A DNA stretch of 13,802 bases, taken from NCBI GenBank assembly GCA_028684345.1, contig JAQUGB010000027.1, forward strand, positions 1 through 13,802, written 5' to 3'. Shown in pieces: positions 5,595-11,526 of this stretch. Within the stretch, counting starts at the first letter, position 1, and every line of letters begins with the position of its first letter. The notes under the pieces are model-generated. The model ran no database searches. It saw nothing but the letters and a program-made list of their open reading frames with translations, and was not told the DNA's origin. The DNA is from Tepidiphilus sp. GTDB lineage: Bacteria; Pseudomonadota; Gammaproteobacteria; Burkholderiales; Rhodocyclaceae. The position numbers and the translations under genes are program-made.

Positions 5595-5825
5595 ATGAAG
5601 TTTTCCCGCATCACGGTAAATCCCCATCAAATGGGCGGCGTTCCTTGCATCCGGGGACTGCGCATCCCGGTGGCGACCCTCATCACCCTGATGGCCGAAG
5701 GCATGTCCGAGCAGGAAATCCTTGCCAACTATCCCGACCTCGAGCCCGAAGACTTGCGCGAGGCGCTCTCCTACGCGGCCTACGCCGTCCAGGAACGGGA
5801 ACTGCCTCTGCTCGTTCCTGCATGA
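5595..5825 (+). CDS. DUF433 antitoxin (VapB45-like), toxin partner destroyed
   Basis: 76 residues. It has the DUF433 pattern: FSRITVNPHQMGGVPCIRGL (3-22), IPVATLITLMAEGMSEQEIL with a winged/HTH-like turn, and NYPDLEPEDLREALSYAAYA. These proteins are normally encoded just before a DUF5615 PIN-like toxin, with the two genes overlapping by a few bases. That arrangement is visible here: the stop overlaps a new ATG (ATGA, 5822-5825) that starts M-K-F-L-I, the usual beginning of DUF5615 proteins. An IS1380-family element then interrupts the toxin after five codons. AAGGAAG upstream of the ATG is a good ribosome binding site. The antitoxin itself looks intact. Confidence 0.85.
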   Translation: MKFSRITVNPHQMGGVPCIRGLRIPVATLITLMAEGMSEQEILANYPDLEPEDLREALSYAAYAVQERELPLLVPA

Positions 5826-5836
5826 AATTTCTTATC
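5822..5836 (+). pseudogene. Remnant of DUF5615-type toxin (first five codons)
   Basis: The reading frame M-K-F-L-I starts in the ATGA overlap with the DUF433 gene, and the next base is the first base of the IS inverted repeat. The reading continues only 18 codons in total before a stop within the IS. No continuation of a PIN-like toxin was found on the far side of the IS (after 7499), so the rest of the gene has been lost. Confidence 0.7.
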
Positions 5837-5877
5837 CCTGAATCCGTGGTCACCAAAGTCGAAACCTTTCCTGTGAG

Positions 5878-5906
5878 CTGTCCGGCATGAAATTTTTGCC
5901 GGACAG
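5878..5906. terminator. Stem-loop beyond the transposase 3' end, inside the IS
   Basis: CTGTCCGGCA (5878-5887), a 9-nt loop, TGCCGGACAG (5897-5906): a perfect 10-bp stem about 170 bp past the transposase stop. There is no T-run after it on the minus strand, so it is at best a weak terminator. It may instead protect the IS from outside transcription. Confidence 0.4.
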
Positions 5907-6075
5907 ACCGATTCATTGTCATGCCGACCATCTTTTCGGGGGTGATGGACCCGTATTTGCCCGCAAAAGTCGGCCTTGTCGGGACGGCGTTACGTCATAT
6001 TGCAGCTTTCAGGCGAAGGGCTACCTTCCACCGCAGCGGAATCCGTCCTTGGGGTGGGTTTCAGCCCGACCATCG

Positions 6076-7409
6076 TCATGGCGATGCCGCTCGCAACAAT
6101 CGCTGCTGAAGCGCGACGAACACCTGCACATGGCCGGCAAATCCGCGGCCAAAGTCGAGAATGAGTTTTCTGGCATGTGCCACAAACTTCGCCGCCCGGT
6201 ACATGATCTCCTGCAACACCGTCTTGAGCCTTCTGCGCTTGGCCGGGTGGCGAATGGGCGCAATCTCGCCGGTCAGGCCCAATTGGCCAAGGAGGCGCAG
6301 GCAGTTGTAGGCGAATGCCCCCAGATGCAGGATCACGTCGTTGGTGTCGAACTTGCCCGACGGCAACCGTTCCAGATCAAGGTCAGATTTGATCTCGGCA
6401 TGGAACTGTTCGTGTGTGCCGTGATACCGGTAGTGCTCGATCACCTCCACAGCCGGCAGGGTGAGGCTCGTCCACCAGCCTTCGATCTCAATGTCCGGCA
6501 CCAGCAGGTGTTGTCCCTTCTTGTCGATGGTGCGCTCGGTCACCCGCACGATCAGCCGGAAGGTGCGCTTTTGTTTCTGCCAGGCGCGCTCGACCTGGAG
6601 GTCGAGAAGTCCCACCCGCTTGCCTGGTCGGGTCACTTCAAAGGCGTTCGCTTCCTCGGCCCGCTTGACCCAGGCCGTTCTGTCCTGCTTTCTTGGGTTC
6701 CACTTCGTGACGAATTCCAATACGCGCCCATCACGCGCCCAGGCGTCGCGTTCTTCCGCTTTGGCGAACAGCAGTCGCGCGCTGTCAAAGCCGCTGTCTT
6801 CGACCATCAGGACGGGTTGATCCGCCCTGACCAAACGCTTGACCCGAGGAAACGCCCGTTCGTAGAAGTACTCGGTCTCGAGCGCCGAATGCCAGTTCCC
6901 GGCACGCAGTTCCAGTCCCATGTTCCAGCCTTCGTTGCCCAGGTAGCCCGCAATCGGGCAATAGCCATCAACGCCTTGGTAGGTGTGGCCGACGTCCTCC
7001 TTCTTGGTATCGCTGTTGTCCATGACGAAGGTGTCGATCTCGAAGCGCACGAATCCTTTGTGCGGCGTGATCGGCGCTTTTGTCCTCTCCAGCAGGCGCA
7101 CCGACAGCTCGTCCGTCCGCTCCCGCAACTCGCCGGCCTTGGCGTCGAGTCGCTGGCGCATCCAGGCACTGCTCGGCACCTTCGACAGCCCCAGCACGGC
7201 TCGATGGCTTCGAAGTCGCTCTTGCCCAGACTGAGCAAGCCAGTCATCGCCTTGACCAAGTCGGAGGTCTTCATGCCTTGCGATACCGGCAAGCGCGGAT
7301 CGATCACGGCTTCCACCTGCGCCGCCTCGCAGCATTGCCCAATCAGCGCCAGGCCGGAGTAAGAGGTCAGATTCAGCTTCGCGGATTGACGGACTTCAAA
7401 GCGGGGCAT
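6076..7409 (-). pseudogene. IS1380-family transposase, frameshifted
   Basis: A DDE transposase of the IS1380 group. The N-terminal part from the ATG at 7409 (LTSYSGLALIGQCCEAAQVE up to GKSDFEAIEP) is in one frame; the rest, from about 7200 to the stop at 6076 (AVLGLSKVPSSAWMRQRLDA onward), is in another. Catalytic motifs lie in the second part: RFEIDTFVMDNSDT (first Asp), PVLMVEDSGFD (second Asp) and YRYHGTHEQFHAEIKSDLDL (Glu, with the Y-x-R-x-x-x-E-like context). Relatives normally have about ten more residues (Arg/Phe-rich) between AIEP and LGLSKVP, so a short deletion near 7195-7205 probably caused the shift. The element is probably unable to move on its own. The 491-codon frame on the opposite strand is an antisense shadow. 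Confidence 0.85.
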
Positions 7410-7499
7410 GATCAGTTGGGTGAAGAAGGAAGATGCCGTATTCTATCAATAAATCATATGGTTCCAATTGATCGGGGACAGGTTTCCCACGGATTCAGG

Positions 7500-7726
7500 A
7501 CAATGTGTACAGAACGAGCTTGTTTCAGCAACCCGTTGACCGCAATTCGGACAAAACATGATACCCCCCTGTTGTATCGTGGTTTGAACCCAGATTATCC
7601 ATCATGAGATCCTTCCTTGCTCGAAGTGAAGAGCAAGTGAGCATAACACCTCGGAAATCGCTTTCCATAACCCCCCGCTACGACGCTACTTCACATCTCC
7701 AGCCCACGAGTTGCGGTAAATCACTT
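7500..7726. other. Intergenic region right of the IS, no gene
   Basis: No convincing gene; the + strand frame reaching 7981 is antisense to relE. Small stem-loops are visible: CTTGCTC (7616-7622) with GAGCAAG (7631-7637), and GATAC/GTATC around 7560-7578. I saw no trace of the DUF5615 toxin expected to resume here. Confidence 0.45.
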
Positions 7727-7999
7727 TCAGTTCCGGTACACCTCTCTGCGATTGCCGATGCGCACGACGAGGATACGCAAAGCACCGTCCTCGATGCTGG
7801 CAATGAGGCGGTAGTCGCCTACGCGGTACTTCCAGAAGGCCCCCAGTTTGGAGCCTTTGAGGGCTTCACCAATGCTGCGCGGGTCGTCGAGCTTGGCGAC
7901 ACGGTCATGCAAAAACGCAAGGATTCGACGGGCGATCGGTGGGTCGAGTTTGTCGAGCTCGCGCTCGGCGGCTGGATCTAATTCAATCTTCCATGCCAT
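7727..7999 (-). CDS. relE: RelE-family toxin
   Basis: 90-residue RelE/ParE-superfamily protein; family members such as RelE cut mRNA at the ribosome. Features: N-terminal MAWKIELDPAAERELDKLDP (strand, then the long helix), IARRILAFLHDRVAKLDDPR, KLGAFWKYRVGDYRLIASIE (the basic strand core with Arg and Tyr) and RILVVRIGNRREVYRN at the C-terminus. The Arg/Lys residues and the C-terminal VYR motif suggest an active RelE-type nuclease and not a gyrase-targeting ParE. Its ATG lies inside the 3' end of the antitoxin gene (17-bp overlap), so translation is coupled. Length is normal. The gene symbol reflects the family, not proven orthology. Confidence 0.88.
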   Translation of the reverse strand: MAWKIELDPAAERELDKLDPPIARRILAFLHDRVAKLDDPRSIGEALKGSKLGAFWKYRVGDYRLIASIEDGALRILVVRIGNRREVYRN

Positions 8000-8207
8000 A
8001 GCGCTTCATCACTTCTTCGAGAGGCACGGCCTTGGTTTTGCCTGCACGAAGGTCGATCAGGCGCTGTTCCGCAAGGTACAAGTCCTCGAGATCGTCCAGG
8101 TACTCGAGGATGGCTTGACGGACATAGTAGGTCTTGGTGCGGCCGGTGGTCTTCGCGAGCTTTTCGAGGCGTTCTTCGATCTCGGTGGGTAGTCGCACGG
8201 CAAGCAT
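7983..8207 (-). CDS. relB: RelB-like ribbon-helix-helix antitoxin
   Basis: 74 residues, first gene of the RelBE-like pair. The RHH fold is read from MLAVRLPTEIEERLEKLAKT (strand and helix 1), then GRTKTYYVRQAILEYLDDLE (helix 2). The tail DLYLAEQRLIDLRAGKTKAV, then PLEEVMKRYGMED, is the toxin-wrapping segment typical of this RelB group. GAGGAG lies 8 bp before the ATG. A perfect 20-bp palindrome sits 20 bp upstream and is the likely autorepression site. The gene is complete with no unusual features. Confidence 0.87.
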   Translation of the reverse strand: MLAVRLPTEIEERLEKLAKTTGRTKTYYVRQAILEYLDDLEDLYLAEQRLIDLRAGKTKAVPLEEVMKRYGMED

Positions 8208-8226
8208 GTTTCGGCTCCTCGTCGAA

Positions 8227-8246
8227 TTGATATACTAGTATATCAA
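8227..8246. promoter_or_regulatory. relBE operator palindrome with -10 element
   Basis: Perfect 20-bp palindrome with arms TTGATATACT and AGTATATCAA. On the minus strand TATACT within it (8237-8242 reversed) is a good -10, so the bound antitoxin would block RNA polymerase. Confidence 0.8.
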
Positions 8247-8278
8247 CGGCTAGAAAAAAGCACACTCCGCAACGGCTA
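8244..8278 (+). repeat. Short direct repeat CAACGGCTA
   Basis: CAACGGCTA at 8244-8252 and again at 8270-8278, each followed within a base by an A-run. It spans the gap between the relBE operator and the end of par operon 2. Its role is unknown; it may be a trace of the junction between the two modules. Confidence 0.45.
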
Positions 8279-8282
8279 AAAA

Positions 8283-8534
8283 TCAATGGCCGTGCCGTTT
8301 CTCGTATTCATCGAAAGCCAGGCGCAGCAGCTCGTTCAGCTTGAGGTCGTGATTGGCCGCAAACACGCGGAAGCGGCGACGGAAGTCGGCCGACACGCGA
8401 AAATTCAAGGGAACATTGTTGGTCTGTGCTTTCTCGGCCGGCTCTGCGCTGCGGGTTGGAACGTCGGTAACGGGCGCGGCTTGACCCTTGGTTGCGACCA
8501 GACTGGAAAGATCGGTAGATTTTTTGGTTGCCAT
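8283..8534 (-). CDS. Partition operon 2, small RHH DNA-binding partner
   Basis: 83 residues, directly downstream of the second parA (the stop of that gene is immediately followed by this ATG). The first roughly 40 residues are Ser/Thr/Ala/Pro/Lys-rich and probably disordered. The rest looks like an RHH or related short DNA-binding fold: NVPLNFRVSADFRRRFRVFA, then ANHDLKLNELLRLAFDEYEK. A flexible tail followed by RHH next to a small ParA is the ParG-like plan, so it is taken as the centromere-binding partner of the upstream ATPase. It does not resemble the operon 1 partner closely, which argues for independent specificity. Confidence 0.75.
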   Translation of the reverse strand: MATKKSTDLSSLVATKGQAAPVTDVPTRSAEPAEKAQTNNVPLNFRVSADFRRRFRVFAANHDLKLNELLRLAFDEYEKRHGH

Positions 8535-9185
8535 TTATACGGTTTCCTTCTTCCTTGCTTTCTTTTTCACGTTCAATCGTTCTAGCACGAAAAACAGTAG
8601 TTGTCGCATTTCCTCGGTGCTGCGACTCCTGGCATCGGTCTCGCACACGGTGCGACCATCGACCATCGAGGCCACGTAATCCACGCGGTCATGGACGATC
8701 GCCGGAGCCACGGCCCCATGAGCCGAAAGGGCGGCGACAGCCTGTACGGTCAGCCTGGCGGTCGGCTTGGCCTGGGTAACGGCAAAGGCGAACGGGCGGC
8801 CGGCTTCCTGGGCAATCTCCACGGTACTGCCGACGGCACGCAGGTCGTGCGGGCTGGGTCTCGTCGGAATCAATACCAAGTCGGCCAGCTTCACCACCTG
8901 CCGGATGGCAGCCGTGATTGCCGGCGGGGTGTCGATGATCGCCAGCTTGAACCCTGCCGCTGCCAGTCCTTCTAGCTTCGCCGCCAGATCGGCGAGGCTC
9001 GCCGATGCCAGCGCAGGCGTATCGGCCTCGCGTGAGTTCCACCAGGCCGACAGCGAGCCTTGCGGGTCGGTGTCGATCAGGACTGCCGGCCCTGCGCCCT
9101 CCTGCTCGGCCAGGACGGCCAAGTGCGCAGCAAGGGTGGTCTTGCCTACACCGCCCTTCTGGCTTGCTATGACGATAATTTTCAT
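8535..9185 (-). CDS. parA: Partition operon 2 ATPase, ParA family
   Basis: 216 residues, second ParA-type ATPase on the plasmid. Deviant Walker A is KGGVGKTT (10-17), Walker A' is AVLIDTDPQGS (D38 and D40) and Walker B is LAIIDTPPA. The rest follows the ParA/IncC pattern: LADLVLIPTRPSPHDLRAVG, AFAVTQAKP, and a C-terminal basic tail (NVKKKARKKETV) that may bind nucleoid DNA. There is no N-terminal DNA-binding domain, so type Ib. A near-consensus promoter lies 30-57 bp upstream, but no clear Shine-Dalgarno precedes the ATG. This system resembles those on other small proteobacterial plasmids and islands. Why the plasmid keeps two is unclear. Confidence 0.9.
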   Translation of the reverse strand: MKIIVIASQKGGVGKTTLAAHLAVLAEQEGAGPAVLIDTDPQGSLSAWWNSREADTPALASASLADLAAKLEGLAAAGFKLAIIDTPPAITAAIRQVVKLADLVLIPTRPSPHDLRAVGSTVEIAQEAGRPFAFAVTQAKPTARLTVQAVAALSAHGAVAPAIVHDRVDYVASMVDGRTVCETDARSRSTEEMRQLLFFVLERLNVKKKARKKETV

Positions 9186-9208
9186 TATGTTTTGCTTGGT
9201 TTACACGA

Positions 9209-9249
9209 TTTTTGATTATAAAAAATCCACGTATTACGTCAATCAAAAA
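9209..9249 (-). promoter_or_regulatory. Promoter/operator of partition operon 2
   Basis: On the minus strand TTGACG (9237-9242), a 16-bp spacer, and a perfect TATAAT (9215-9220), about 30 bp before the parA start. The spacer contains the palindrome ACGTA-T-TACGT (9229-9239). Inverted arms TTTTTGATT (9209-9217) and AATCAAAAA (9241-9249) enclose the whole promoter. This is a likely site for repression by the small partner protein; the region may also be the centromere. Confidence 0.75.
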
Positions 9250-9304
9250 AGCACGAAAAAAGATAGATCAACCGTTCGCCCACGTTTCGGAGACAGCCGG
9301 CTTG

Positions 9305-9586
9305 CTATCGCGTCGGCGGCCACAGGCGGGCGGTATGCACCAAGGCCAGCACCCAAACCGTGTCCCCGTCGATCTCATACACCAGCCTATAGCTTTCGTG
9401 CACGATCAGCTCACGGGTACCTGCGATCTTGCCTGCCTTGCCCATCTTGGGATGCGCCGCCAGCCGGGCGGCCGCCTCGCTGAAAAGCTCGTCCATGCGA
9501 ACGGCCGCGCCGGGATCGTCAGCCGCGATGTAGTCCCAAATGTCAGCGCGGTCTTGTTCCGCTTCTGGCGTCCAGACGACGATCAC
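9305..9586 (-). CDS. ParE/RelE-superfamily toxin
   Basis: 93 residues, complete. Typical plasmid-stabilisation toxin pattern: VVWTPEAEQDRADIWDYIAA (strand and helix 1), PGAAVRMDELFSEAAARLAA (helix 2), PKMGKAGKIAGTRELIVHES, then YRLVYEIDGDTVWVLALVHT and the C-terminal ARLWPP. The GTREL-x(4)-SYRLVYEI core and final R-x-WP signature are those of a widespread RelE/ParE group found on plasmids and islands; whether it hits mRNA or gyrase cannot be judged from sequence. Its ATG overlaps the antitoxin stop by 4 bp (9583-9586). Confidence 0.87.
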   Translation of the reverse strand: MIVVWTPEAEQDRADIWDYIAADDPGAAVRMDELFSEAAARLAAHPKMGKAGKIAGTRELIVHESYRLVYEIDGDTVWVLALVHTARLWPPTR

Positions 9587-9867
9587 GCCTGATCCACCGC
9601 GACTTGGTTGCGCCTGGCGGCGAACTCGGCTTCGACTTCATCATTCGACCGGCCACGGCCGGCACGCATCGAGGCGCGGCCGGCTTCGACCTTGCGCCGC
9701 AGGTATTCGTCGTATTCGCGGGCACGGCGGCGCTGCTCGATGTAGCCGCGCATCAGCTCGCGCATGACTTGGGAGGCCGGCCGATCTTCAGCGGCCGCTT
9801 CAGCCATGAAGTCAGCCCGCAGCTCCGGTTCCAGCTTCATCGTGAAAACCGCTTCTTTTTTCGACAT
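9583..9867 (-). CDS. Antitoxin of the ParE/RelE-like pair
   Basis: 94 residues, upstream partner of the toxin at 9305. The N-terminal DNA-binding part reads AVFTMKLEPELRADFMAEAA, followed by EDRPASQVMRELMRGYIEQR, an RHH-like arrangement. The Arg/Glu-rich remainder, REYDEYLRRKVEAGRASMRA then SNDEVEAEFAARR, matches the toxin-binding tail of this antitoxin group. AAAGGAG about 7-8 bp before the ATG is a good ribosome binding site. AGTATAT repeats upstream form the probable operator. Confidence 0.87.
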   Translation of the reverse strand: MSKKEAVFTMKLEPELRADFMAEAAAEDRPASQVMRELMRGYIEQRRRAREYDEYLRRKVEAGRASMRAGRGRSNDEVEAEFAARRNQVAVDQA

Positions 9868-9896
9868 GGTGCGCTCCTTTGCAAAGGTACTAACAA

Positions 9897-9920
9897 AGTA
9901 TATACCATATCAGTATATCT
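9897..9920 (-). promoter_or_regulatory. Operator/promoter of the ParE/RelE-like pair
   Basis: AGTATATAC (9897-9905) and AGTATATCT (9912-9920) are direct repeats 15 bp apart. Each gives TATACT on the minus strand, a plausible -10. They lie 30-53 bp upstream of the antitoxin ATG. A pair TTGAACG (9920-9926) and CGTTCAA (9952-9958) forms a wider inverted repeat. Confidence 0.55.
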
Positions 9921-10001
9921 TGAACGGACGTTTATGTTCTGCAATGCCTGACGTTCAACCGGTGCGTCAGCAGTGACGGCGAGACGGCGCAGAAGCATCT
10001 T

Positions 10002-10058
10002 TGGCAAACTGGACAGAGGGTATTTGCCAGAGTAGGATTGAATCCTATCGACGTTCAA
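10002..10058 (+). promoter_or_regulatory. Upstream region of parDE: inverted repeats and RBS
   Basis: TAGGATT (10033-10039), one G, AATCCTA (10041-10047) is a perfect 15-bp palindrome 22 bp before the parD ATG and is the likely operator. A second inverted pair, TGGCAAA (10002-10008) and TTTGCCA (10023-10029), lies just upstream. AAGGAG before the ATG is a good ribosome binding site. No convincing -35/-10 pair was found. Confidence 0.6.
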
Positions 10059-10068
10059 GGAGCCTGCC

Positions 10069-10338
10069 ATGCGAACTACCCAACAACTGAGTATCACCCT
10101 GACCAACGACATGGCAGAGTTGGTGAAAACCAAGGTGCGTAGTGGCGAGTACGCCAGCGAAAGCGAGGTGATCCGCGATGGACTCCGTGCGCTGATGGCA
10201 AGGGATCGTGCCGTGGAGAGTTGGCTGAAAAGCCAGGTTGGCCCGGCTTATGATGCTTTGAAGGCCGATCCATCGCGTACCGTTACCGCCGACCAGGTGC
10301 GTGCTCGCTTGGCCGCAGAGCACGCCAAGACGCGATGA
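10069..10338 (+). CDS. parD: ParD-family antitoxin
   Basis: 89 residues. N-terminal RHH: QQLSITLTNDMAELVKTKVR, then SGEYASESEVIRDGLRALMA, the hallmark of the ParD/CC2985 family (GEYASESEVIRDGLR). The C-terminal tail, VESWLKSQVGPAYDALKADP, then the AEHAKTR end, would fold on the ParE toxin. The parE ATG overlaps its stop by 4 bp (10335-10338). It is transcribed away from the ParE/RelE-like pair on the other strand; the two operons share a 200-bp divergent regulatory region. Confidence 0.92.
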   Translation: MRTTQQLSITLTNDMAELVKTKVRSGEYASESEVIRDGLRALMARDRAVESWLKSQVGPAYDALKADPSRTVTADQVRARLAAEHAKTR

Positions 10339-10652
10339 ACTATCGCGTCGTCTTCACTCCGGAAGCGCTGGAGCAGCTTGCTGAGCTATACCGATACATC
10401 GCGAAGGAAGCGTCGCCGGACGTAGCAGCCCGATACACCGAGGCCATCGTAAGCTATTGCGAAAGCCTGTGCACCTTTCCCTTTCGCGGGACACGACGCG
10501 ATGACGTGCGACCAGGCCTGCGCATCACGAACTACAAGAAGCGAACGATCATCGCCTTCGATGTGGAGGCTGAGGTTGTGTCCATCATCGGGGTTTTCTA
10601 TGGCGGACGAGACTTCGAAAAGATCTTGCGCGACAACGATAAGGAAGATTGA
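10335..10652 (+). CDS. parE: ParE-family toxin
   Basis: 105 residues, partner of ParD. ParE toxins classically poison DNA gyrase. Motifs: YRVVFTPEALEQLAELYRYI (strand and helix hairpin), ARYTEAIVSYCESLCTFPFR, GTRRDDVRPGLRITNYKKRT, and the closing strand VVSIIGVFYGGRDFEKIL. Length and core are complete, and a final acidic tail (DNDKED) follows. Ten bases after the stop the inverted repeat of a Tn3-type element begins, so the gene lies just outside that element. Confidence 0.9.
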   Translation: MNYRVVFTPEALEQLAELYRYIAKEASPDVAARYTEAIVSYCESLCTFPFRGTRRDDVRPGLRITNYKKRTIIAFDVEAEVVSIIGVFYGGRDFEKILRDNDKED

Positions 10653-10661
10653 GCCGTTATA

Positions 10662-10699
10662 GGGGTTGCCTCAGAAAACAAAAAAAACGACCGTTTTCG
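10662..10699 (+). mobile_element. Terminal inverted repeat of a Tn3-family transposon (one end only)
   Basis: Starts GGGGTTGCCTCAGAAAAC, like the GGGG...CCTCAGAAAAC ends of Tn21-type elements, with about 38 bp being the usual IR length. It points rightward into tnpR, as expected for an outer end. No matching IR was found further right and no transposase gene is present, so this is a decayed or truncated element running to about 11990, where it joins mob DNA. Confidence 0.7.
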
Positions 10700-10750
10700 A
10701 TAACGCCACTCCACCACCCGCTGCACCCCGCGATTCCAAGGCCTTCACTC

Positions 10751-10810
10751 TCTCGAAACCCGTTCTTGAAATAGAATGATCGTTTCGTTCGATCATTGCG
10801 GGTTTCGAGA
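10751..10810. promoter_or_regulatory. Nested inverted repeats upstream of tnpR (possible res site)
   Basis: Outer arms TCTCGAAACCCG (10751-10762) and CGGGTTTCGAGA (10799-10810) are perfect. Inner arms AATGATCG (10775-10782) and CGATCATT (10790-10797) flank a 7-nt loop. The position between the transposon end and the resolvase gene is where Tn3-family res sites and the tnpR promoter lie. It is probably bound by the resolvase, though it does not match a textbook three-subsite res. Confidence 0.6.
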
Positions 10811-10843
10811 AATGCGCCTCACTCCACTTCCGGGGAACGTTCC

Positions 10844-11416
10844 ATGTTGATCGGCTACGCCCGCGTCTCGACGCAGGATCAGAACCTCGAGCTGCAGCGC
10901 GAGGCCCTCGCTAAGGCCGGGTGCGAGCGCATCTTCGAGGATCGGGCAAGCGGCAGCCGCACCGACCGCGAGGGTCTGGCACGGGCCATCGACATGCTGC
11001 GCTCAGGGGATACGCTCGTGGTGTGGAAGCTCGATCGACTGGGCCGTAGCGTCAAGCAACTGGTCGATCTGGTGGGGGAACTGCAGAAGCGAGGCGTTCA
11101 GTTCAAAAGCCTCACCGATGCGATCGACACGAGTACGCCCTCGGGTCGGTTCTTCTTCCACGTGATGGCAAGCCTTGCGGAGATGGAACGCGAACTGATC
11201 GTCGAGCGTACCCGCGCCGGGCTCGAGGCGGCCCGTAAGCTCGGCCGCAAGGGGGGACGCCGGCCCAAGATGACGGCGGGCAAGATCGAGTCGGCCCGAA
11301 GGCTTCTCGAGACCGGCATGCCCGCCAAGGACGTGGCCCGAAGCCTCGGGGTGTCCGTGCCTACCCTCTACCGGTGGCTGCCGGCATCGAAGCGGGACGA
11401 ACCGCTGCAGCGGTGA
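10844..11416 (+). CDS. tnpR: Tn3-family serine resolvase
   Basis: 190 residues. Catalytic N-terminal domain MLIGYARVSTQDQ, with R7 and the nucleophile S9; LVVWKLDRLGRS has R65 and R68; ERELIVERTRAG has R122. The long E helix follows, and the C-terminal helix-turn-helix (about 147-180) ends SLGVSVPTLYRWLP. It would resolve cointegrates at a res site, probably the nested repeats just upstream, and could also resolve plasmid dimers. I chose the ATG at 10844 because homology begins at MLIGYARV; the longer frame from 10796 adds 16 residues lying inside the inverted repeat. GGGGAACG is a modest ribosome binding site. All key residues are present, so it is probably functional even though the transposase is missing. 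Confidence 0.93.
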   Translation: MLIGYARVSTQDQNLELQREALAKAGCERIFEDRASGSRTDREGLARAIDMLRSGDTLVVWKLDRLGRSVKQLVDLVGELQKRGVQFKSLTDAIDTSTPSGRFFFHVMASLAEMERELIVERTRAGLEAARKLGRKGGRRPKMTAGKIESARRLLETGMPAKDVARSLGVSVPTLYRWLPASKRDEPLQR

Positions 11417-11490
11417 GAGCCAGAAAGACCGGGAAACGCCGCATGATCCAGGTGGAGGCAGTACGATTTCGGATATTTCGTTTATGATGA

Positions 11491-11526
11491 CCTCAGTTCC
11501 GACTTCGAGCCGCTGAGGAAAACCTC
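11491..11526 (+). promoter_or_regulatory. Leader of the HTH antitoxin gene with inverted repeats over the RBS
   Basis: CCTCAG (11491-11496) pairs with CTGAGG (11513-11518). GAGG (11515-11518), the apparent Shine-Dalgarno, can also pair with CCTC (11523-11526) directly before the ATG. TATGAT (11483-11488) could be the -10. A hairpin hiding the ribosome binding site is possible but short. Confidence 0.4.

Larger units (their letters stand above)
5837..7499 (-). mobile_element. IS1380-family insertion sequence
   Basis: 1663 bp, close to the usual size for the family (about 1.65 kb). Ends are 13-bp perfect inverted repeats CCTGAATCCGTGG (5837-5849, and 7499-7487 reversed). Inside is one transposase gene on the minus strand with IS1380-type motifs, broken by a frameshift. 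The 4 bp outside each end (TATC left, ACAA right) do not match, so the expected target duplication is missing. That points to a deletion or recombination at one end after insertion, and fits the loss of the toxin gene it entered. Confidence 0.88.

Noticed and set aside
5887..7362. 491-codon + strand frame
   Set aside because: Antisense to the IS1380 transposase, whose motifs are clear on the minus strand.
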